Shown here in pieces: positions 58,678 to 64,000 of a DNA stretch of 64,000 nucleotides (position 1 is its first letter; each line of letters begins with the position of its first letter). The notes under the pieces were generated by a model. The model made no database searches. It saw nothing but the letters and a program-made list of their open reading frames with translations, and was not told where the DNA came from. Made by a program: the position numbers and the translations under genes. This stretch comes from Lineus longissimus (Eukaryota > Nemertea > Pilidiophora > Heteronemertea > Lineidae), in contig NC_088320.1 of assembly GCF_910592395.1 (NCBI RefSeq), positions 15,188,501 through 15,252,500 of the forward strand, given 5' to 3'.

Positions 58678-59277
58678 CTAGCAATAACTTATTTTGGTTA
58701 CTGTTTCTATACTTGACTTAGAACGACGTTTCTACAGTGTTCCCTGGTCGTTGTCACGTGTACAAGGGTTTGGCACAGGTTTGGTGTTATACAGCAGACC
58801 AGTTACTTATAGTGTTTAACAGTCTTGCGTTTTCATTGTGATGATAACAAGTATAAGTGGTCGTCCAATACAACACAGCCGAATGCTTGTTTAGGTAATT
58901 CCTTACAATGTTTGTGCATGGCTGAAGTAATTCATGAGGCTGTCACAAGCTCTTGGGATAAATAGTCCAGTGGCTTTGTTAAGTTCTAGTTTGTGGCGTT
59001 AAATCTGAATCGCTTCCATATATTTTCTACGATAAAGCTTCTCCACCCTGTAATTAAGCAGAGTAACATTGGGTGATATGAATAAAGACTAGCAAATGCT
59101 TTTACTTCAATTTTGTACAGAAAGGCCTAGTGTAAATGTACATGGAGTTTTAGATAAAAGCATTTGCTAGTCTTTATTCATATCACCCAATGTTTCAGTC
59201 TACACTATGTCCATTGTTGGTAGAAACCTTATGCTGAATTAAGTATAGAAAGAGTAACCAAAATAAGTTATTGCTAG
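58678..59277. mobile_element. 600-bp element with about 40-bp TIRs and an internal perfect hairpin
   Basis: The left end CTAGCAATAACTTATTTTGG + TTACTGTTTCTATACTT and its near-complement at the right (AAGTATAGAAAGAGTAACC + AAAATAAGTTATTGCTAG) define a TIR element. Inside, arms of 38 bp at 59067-59104 and 59155-59192 are perfect inverted repeats with a 50-bp spacer, so a second, younger palindromic element may be nested. Confidence 0.7.
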
Positions 59278-60204
59278 TTAAAACCCTTTCTACAAATGCC
59301 TTTCAAACAATTCACATCAAAGACATTGGGGATTTAAAACGGCTGTTCAAGGAACAAACGTCTTAGGCCCAAAAACAGACGTCGGTCTTGTTGGCGAAAA
59401 TGACGTCATATCCTTTTTGGCGGGAATGGCAGTCAAACATAAATAGGCCCGGCCCATTGATAGTAGCCGCACGTGTCGATATATAACCACTCCGAAGTTT
59501 CTAGGTTGTTTTAAATTCTCACTGTGGTTACATTAATGTTCGGGTATACTTACTCTTCAAGGGTTGTCAAAACGCTAAACAAAACGTTATGCATCAGTTG
59601 CAACTACGAAATAAAATGGCCACAACTATTTCTAGGTTTACAGATCTTGAGGCAGCCTTCTTTTAAGTTGCACCTTTCAAGAATATACAGATATGCCGTA
59701 GAAATCAAATTACTGACATCGAATAAATTAAACATTATAATACACAAAAATAAATAATAATTGGCACATTTTTAGTATCATGGACTAGATGCTAGGTCAA
59801 AATGACTAGACTCTGTTGAGTAAATGCAATATTGGCTCTGAAGTCCTCAATAGAAGACAGTTATGTATAACCACCAATGGCAAAGCATGCAGCCCTGCAT
59901 ACTGGCGGGGGGGGGGGGGGGGGTCACTATCAATAACATAATAATTTAGAGCATCCTTAATGCTCTGAATTTTAATGGTGGCGCCATCCCCAACTGCTGG
60001 CACATATTTTTATGTTTTTTAACTCGACTTGTTTTGTCGAAATTTGGCATGGCTTTCGGTATCTTAGAATACATGAGGAAGGCAAATCAAAAATATTGGG
60101 CCCGTGGCAGTTGGCAGGAATATTTCAAATGATACCCCTGGGCTTTATCATGTGGCTTGACAGAAAGATGGGCGCTCATTTTACTCCTTGTGAAAAAGCT
60201 CCCA
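59278..60204. other. Intergenic with a poly-G run
   Basis: A G tract of about 19 bases lies near 59907-59925. No gene recognised. Confidence 0.4.
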
Positions 60205-60560
60205 AATTCACCATGGTAAACTTGGAATTCACCATGAATGCACCATGGTGAATTCAGCATTTACCATGGTAAATTCAGTATAAACCATGCTCACCGTGGT
60301 GAATGTAGAATTTACCATGCTTTAATACCATGGTGGAATGTTTCACCGTCCGAATTAAACTATCTGAATCGCTGTCAGTTGACCACTGTGAATTGTCGAT
60401 TGACCAACGTGAAAAGGAGACATAGTTTCCCTTAGGGACGCCCTGCCACAGGAAAACAACCCTTATCACACATTTTTACCGAAGGGATGCTCTACACAGG
60501 TTTCATTACCCAGCATGGTAAAAGCAGATTTCATTCAAACCATGGTGAAAATTTCACTTA
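60205..60560. repeat. Cluster of ACCATGGT palindromes
   Basis: At least eight CACCATGG, ACCATGGT, ACCATGCT or ACCGTGGT motifs occur in this stretch, many next to AATTCA or AATTTA. This makes overlapping palindromes. The unit is irregular (about 20-25 bp). Confidence 0.6.
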
Positions 60561-61257
60561 TACTACCGTGAACGCCTACACTACAAATCACCCTGCTTCG
60601 CGTCAGTGACGCACGACGTACGCGTAAGTTATGCGTCAATAGTGACGTGCTTATCTCTCAAAGTTTCGTGTAAATTACACGCGACCAACACACTGGATAG
60701 CGCATCAATGACGCAAATGCAGGTATGACAATTGTGATTTGGACTGTATTAACTGTTTCAAATTTACCGTTTCAATGGACACTTTTTCCAGGGGGATATT
60801 ATCTACTTCTACACCACGCAATAGAATAGACTCGACTGTAAACCAACAAATGTGCACGCATTTCATTTTTGATTCTCAATGTTTTGACTTTTTATTTTTG
60901 TGATTCTCAAACTTTAATGAAAAAACAAACAAACAATTGTTTTGGCAGATTATGATTTTTTCTCGTTTTTTCCAATCAAAACGTACATTTGCTCATTTCA
61001 ATTTTTACAGATCAGCTTATTGGCGAAAAAAAACACCTGTGACAAGTTGGCGGCGCGGGGTACAGTATACTCTAGTTTCTCATTTCTAACGTCCAGCCAG
61101 ATATTTACATTGTGCACATTTCTAGGTCCGTAATGGGAGAAATTTTAGGCCTTCTATTCAAGCCACTATTGCCGTTGATGTTGCTGGTCAATCAATCAAG
61201 AAACTTACTTCCGTCGTGGGCCTACTAAAATGAACACATGCACTGGCTTACTGCAGT
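60561..61257. other. Intergenic, no gene seen
   Basis: Contains several GTGACGC / GCGTCA repeats near 60600-60715. No exon. Confidence 0.35.
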
Positions 61258-61424
61258 TAGCCCGAAGTTACATAGACCTCATTCGTTCATTTACCACGAG
61301 CGTTTTTCTTTCATTCCTCGGTGAATGCACGCCACAAGGCCGTGCTTTTACAGGGGAACGAAAGCAAAAGGGGAAAATGAGTCCTGGGAAATGAACGAAT
61401 GAGGTCTATGTAACTTTGGCCTTA
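61258..61424. mobile_element. MITE of about 165 bp with 28-bp perfect TIRs
   Basis: AAGTTACATAGACCTCATTC + GTTCATTT at 61265-61292 is exactly complementary to 61389-61416, with weaker pairing a few bases beyond. Interior about 96 bp. Confidence 0.8.
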
Positions 61425-62242
61425 GGTGTGCGAAACCAGAGTATTTTACTGTCCAAAATCACCATGCTATGGTGAAGTGTTGATATTCCCATGGTCAAAA
61501 TGGAGAAACATTTTCATATTGGTATTCAAAGTATCCCAAAATACAACTTGTACATAAGACAATACAACTTCTCAAAACAACAACATGACAAGCTTTGTTC
61601 ACAATAAACAGTAGGAGAGATGCGCTCAGAAACAGGTGAAAACCTTATGGGGGCCTGCTGGGTGACACTGGCTGTCACTAGGGTGGCATGGTTTTGTAAC
61701 GTGATGTATCAACCCCTTAAATGTTTCATCAACTTTTGAAAAGCGACTGCATAGTGTTTAATAGCTTCAAGCATAATTGCTTTTTGTTGGAAACAATTGT
61801 TAAAAATATAAACATTGCTCTAAATCACTCTTCATTATTTTATTATGGTAAGAGACATTTTTTTCGACAGATGATTTTTTTTCTGGGGCCATTTGGGTTG
61901 GTAGGGTTGGGTGGGGTGTAGGTGCTGGAGAGAGTTTTGTTAATGTTAAAATTAATTTGTTGCAATGAAGGTTATTCATACGAAGATGTTTTACAATGAA
62001 TTGGAAAGTCTAATGTGCCTTTTTTCACTTTATATTGAGGCTATCCTTTTCAAAATCGACATAGAATCTATACAGAATGTATGTAGGAATTTCTCTTAAA
62101 AATCTTTATCGAAAAATTTCTATGAAAAATCTATATAAAATCGATGAAAATCCATATAAATATTTTCTGTATAGATTTTTTAACGACATTTTGGCCTGTG
62201 TATACCGCTGATGGCGCTGTGATGTCATTTTTAGCTAAAGCT
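61425..62242. other. Intergenic, no gene seen
   Basis: AT-rich with short TCTATA repeats near 62090-62180. Confidence 0.35.
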
Positions 62243-62671
62243 GAGACAAGACCACAATTGATTTTTTAAGCCTTTTAGCAGTTAAATTGTCAATGTTTGA
62301 CCGCGACGCATCAAAGAATGCGTCAAGTAGTGAAACTGAAATTCGGATATGATATACGGGTTGGTCTTGCGAGTAACTGGTGCGATTTAAATTGGTGATT
62401 GACCACGGAAATGTTTTTTAAAATTGACAAGTTTGACACAAGTGGACATTTTTACCCATATCGGCCATTTTCAATCCAAATTTGAACCACCTGTGTCGAA
62501 ATTCAAAATTATTTTTTTTACCAAACAATTTATTTATATCTGTAGACTTGCCACAGCAAATATTTTTTCAATACCTCTCCAAATATGTACTTGAGAGTAA
62601 AAAACATGCACTCGTCTAATTGATAGGCCTCGACCCTCCAACCTATGAATATTCATTAGTGGTCTTGTCTC
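62243..62671. mobile_element. MITE with GAGACAAGACCAC ends, copy 4
   Basis: A 429-bp element flanked by AGCT (62239-62242 and 62672-62675), with the same family and orientation as 53963-54414. Confidence 0.85.
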
Positions 62672-63526
62672 AGCTGGGGTTCACTCTGCTGGAGGTGATT
62701 TAGTGCTCGACTGCTTGAAGTGCATAGTTGACTTACCACATAAATGTCGCTAGGATAAAGGTTAGCTTTCATTTTTATTGCTTTTCGGTCCTTTGAAAGA
62801 TTTGCAGTATGGTGAATGGGAAACTTCCAATCTCCTTGTTTTTTTTCTCGGACATCATGATGTTTTTGGTTGTTTTAAACCCAGAAAATCAACTGAGTGA
62901 CTGCAGAGTTCGTCCTTTTGCTTAGATCACTTGACAAGACCATCACACCCAGGGGACAGCCAGTGCCTTGGATAGTGCCAGCTATAGTTATGTTTGTACC
63001 CCATTAACATATGAACACACAGTCCTATGGAAAACTCACTCTTTTTTCAGGACAGGTAGGCTCTGTATGATGAGAGGCCTGCCCGATCGTTGTCAAAGAG
63101 GGAAAATGATTACCTATCTGTGGTAGAACATGACAGCCAGGAATGCAAGTTCTCAGATAAAACGCGGGCCATGCAAGTAAATAAGTTCTTTTTTGACAAC
63201 CACATGCACTGCCTGTTAAGCCAAGTTCTAAACTCCATCATCCATTCCATATTCCAATTTACTATATGCAGGGGCGGATTCAAGGGAGGGGGCTGACCAG
63301 GTCCTCCTCCCCCTCCCCATTTCTACCGACTTGAATAAAAGAGGTTTTCTAGTGTGAGCGCTCTTATCTGTAGTGTTCATGCTGCCCCCTAAGCTGAGCT
63401 GCCCCCCTTTCTGTTTGAAATCTATCAAGACAGGTTTATAAATTCTCAAAATAACATGGTACCGCTTACTTGCTGAAGACAGGTAAGAGGCAATCACACC
63501 CAATTTAGAAAACTTGTTTTTTTCCA
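62672..63526. other. Non-coding or intronic region before a candidate exon
   Basis: A possible exon around 63069-63176 (frame with ENDYLSVVEHDSQECKFSD) has weak borders and a phase that does not match the next exon, so it is not called. Confidence 0.3.
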
Positions 63527-63786
63527 GGTTACATAGAAACAACTGGGGCTATACACACTACACCCAAGAGAATCCTGGCTGTTTTGTGGTCTGTCCTGGT
63601 GTCGTGAAAAATATATATTCCCTCATAAACAACTGTATTGATACACACTGGCCAATCAGGGTTGAGGTACTAAGAGGCGGGTACCCCTCCCATTTTATGG
63701 AAGTTTTAGAAATTGACAACAGATTTTTGGAAAAACTGAGCATAAAACACATCGGTGCCAAATTTCCCAGAATCAAATCGGTCTGA
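63527..63786 (+). CDS. Candidate 3'-terminal exon of an unrecognised gene
   Basis: After a strong acceptor (TTGTTTTTTTCCAG, AG at 63525-63526) the frame is open for 86 codons to TGA at 63786. Motifs are NNWGYTHYTQENPGCFVVCP, VVKNIYSLINNCID and HFMEVLEIDNRFLEKLSIKH. It enters in phase 2. I do not recognise a domain, and no upstream exon in the right phase was found. Confidence 0.35.
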
Positions 63787-63806
63787 AGTCAGCACTACAT
63801 AGAAAT

Positions 63807-64000
63807 CTAATATACACAACCTTCAATATACGCAGAACCTGAGTTGTAAACATGAGGCATATCATGGTGGACATAAGCCGGATGTGACGAAATATTATGC
63901 TGGTCCATCGGGTGGACGTTGGTCACCTGACTTGACTGGCTATAATCCATTGGATGGCGGTTCGGGCTCATGTGGTTACTGATGGGTGGCGGAGCAGCGC
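63807..64000 (-). CDS. 3' end of a minus-strand gene, His/Ser/Pro-rich C-terminus (partial)
   Basis: The frame is open from the window edge to TAG at 63809-63807, 63 codons, with a composition typical of transcription-factor tails: PPPISNHMSPNRHPMDYSQ, then VHPMDQHNISSHPAYVHH and YNSGSAYIEGCVY. No domain is contained, so the family cannot be named. The start lies beyond position 64000. Confidence 0.5.
   Translation of the reverse strand, partial: AAPPPISNHMSPNRHPMDYSQSSQVTNVHPMDQHNISSHPAYVHHDMPHVYNSGSAYIEGCVY

Noticed and set aside
63069-63176. Possible exon before the 63527 exon
   Set aside because: Phase does not match the next exon and the donor (GTAAAT) is weak.

Overview
This is a piece of a metazoan nuclear genome. 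Introns carry GT/AG borders and polypyrimidine tracts, AATAAA signals follow several stops, and intergenic DNA is AT-rich and full of MITEs, LINE tails and minisatellites. The protein families (large C2H2 zinc-finger arrays, a PAQR progestin/adipoQ-type receptor, a LicD/fukutin-like type II membrane protein, an SRCR exon, class A-like GPCRs) and the repeat style suggest a marine invertebrate, perhaps an ambulacrarian or lophotrochozoan. I cannot name the species.

Layout. 0-10 kb: two divergently oriented C2H2 zinc-finger genes, the last exon of one on minus (80-1386) and a complete three-exon gene on plus (5101-9583), with two minisatellites between them. 10-17 kb: a MITE, an unrecognised three-exon gene (12979-15101) and the PAQR receptor on minus (15560-16639). 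17-29 kb: mostly repeat debris, with a possible 36-aa microprotein (20951-21985), the LicD-like gene (23466-24209), LINE and Ty3/gypsy relics and one orphan SRCR exon (27946-28120).

29-49.6 kb: a head-to-tail segmental duplication of about 10.1-10.6 kb (A 28955-39029, B 39030-49605). Each copy carries an intact single-exon 798-aa GPCR gene on minus. The copies differ by a MITE insertion with a clean empty site, a MITE flipped between its terminal repeats, a 55-bp minisatellite (1 versus 11 copies) and a 133-bp indel. Amino-acid differences between the two receptors are concentrated in the 7TM part.

50-64 kb: LINE relics, then a five-exon gene (51084-53360) that I assembled from splice sites. 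It encodes a 224-aa secreted protein with intron phases 1-0-0-0, the layout of vertebrate long-chain helical cytokines and hormones such as GH, EPO and IL-6; this is the most interesting item in the window. It is followed by three linked satellite arrays (54.8-57.1 kb), several MITEs and the 3' ends of two convergent gene candidates at the right edge.

The genes do not form a pathway. The zinc-finger proteins are probably nuclear regulators, and the PAQR, GPCR and cytokine-like products are signalling proteins at the cell surface. All exon models, counts and repeat comparisons were made by eye from the sequence, without alignments or expression data.
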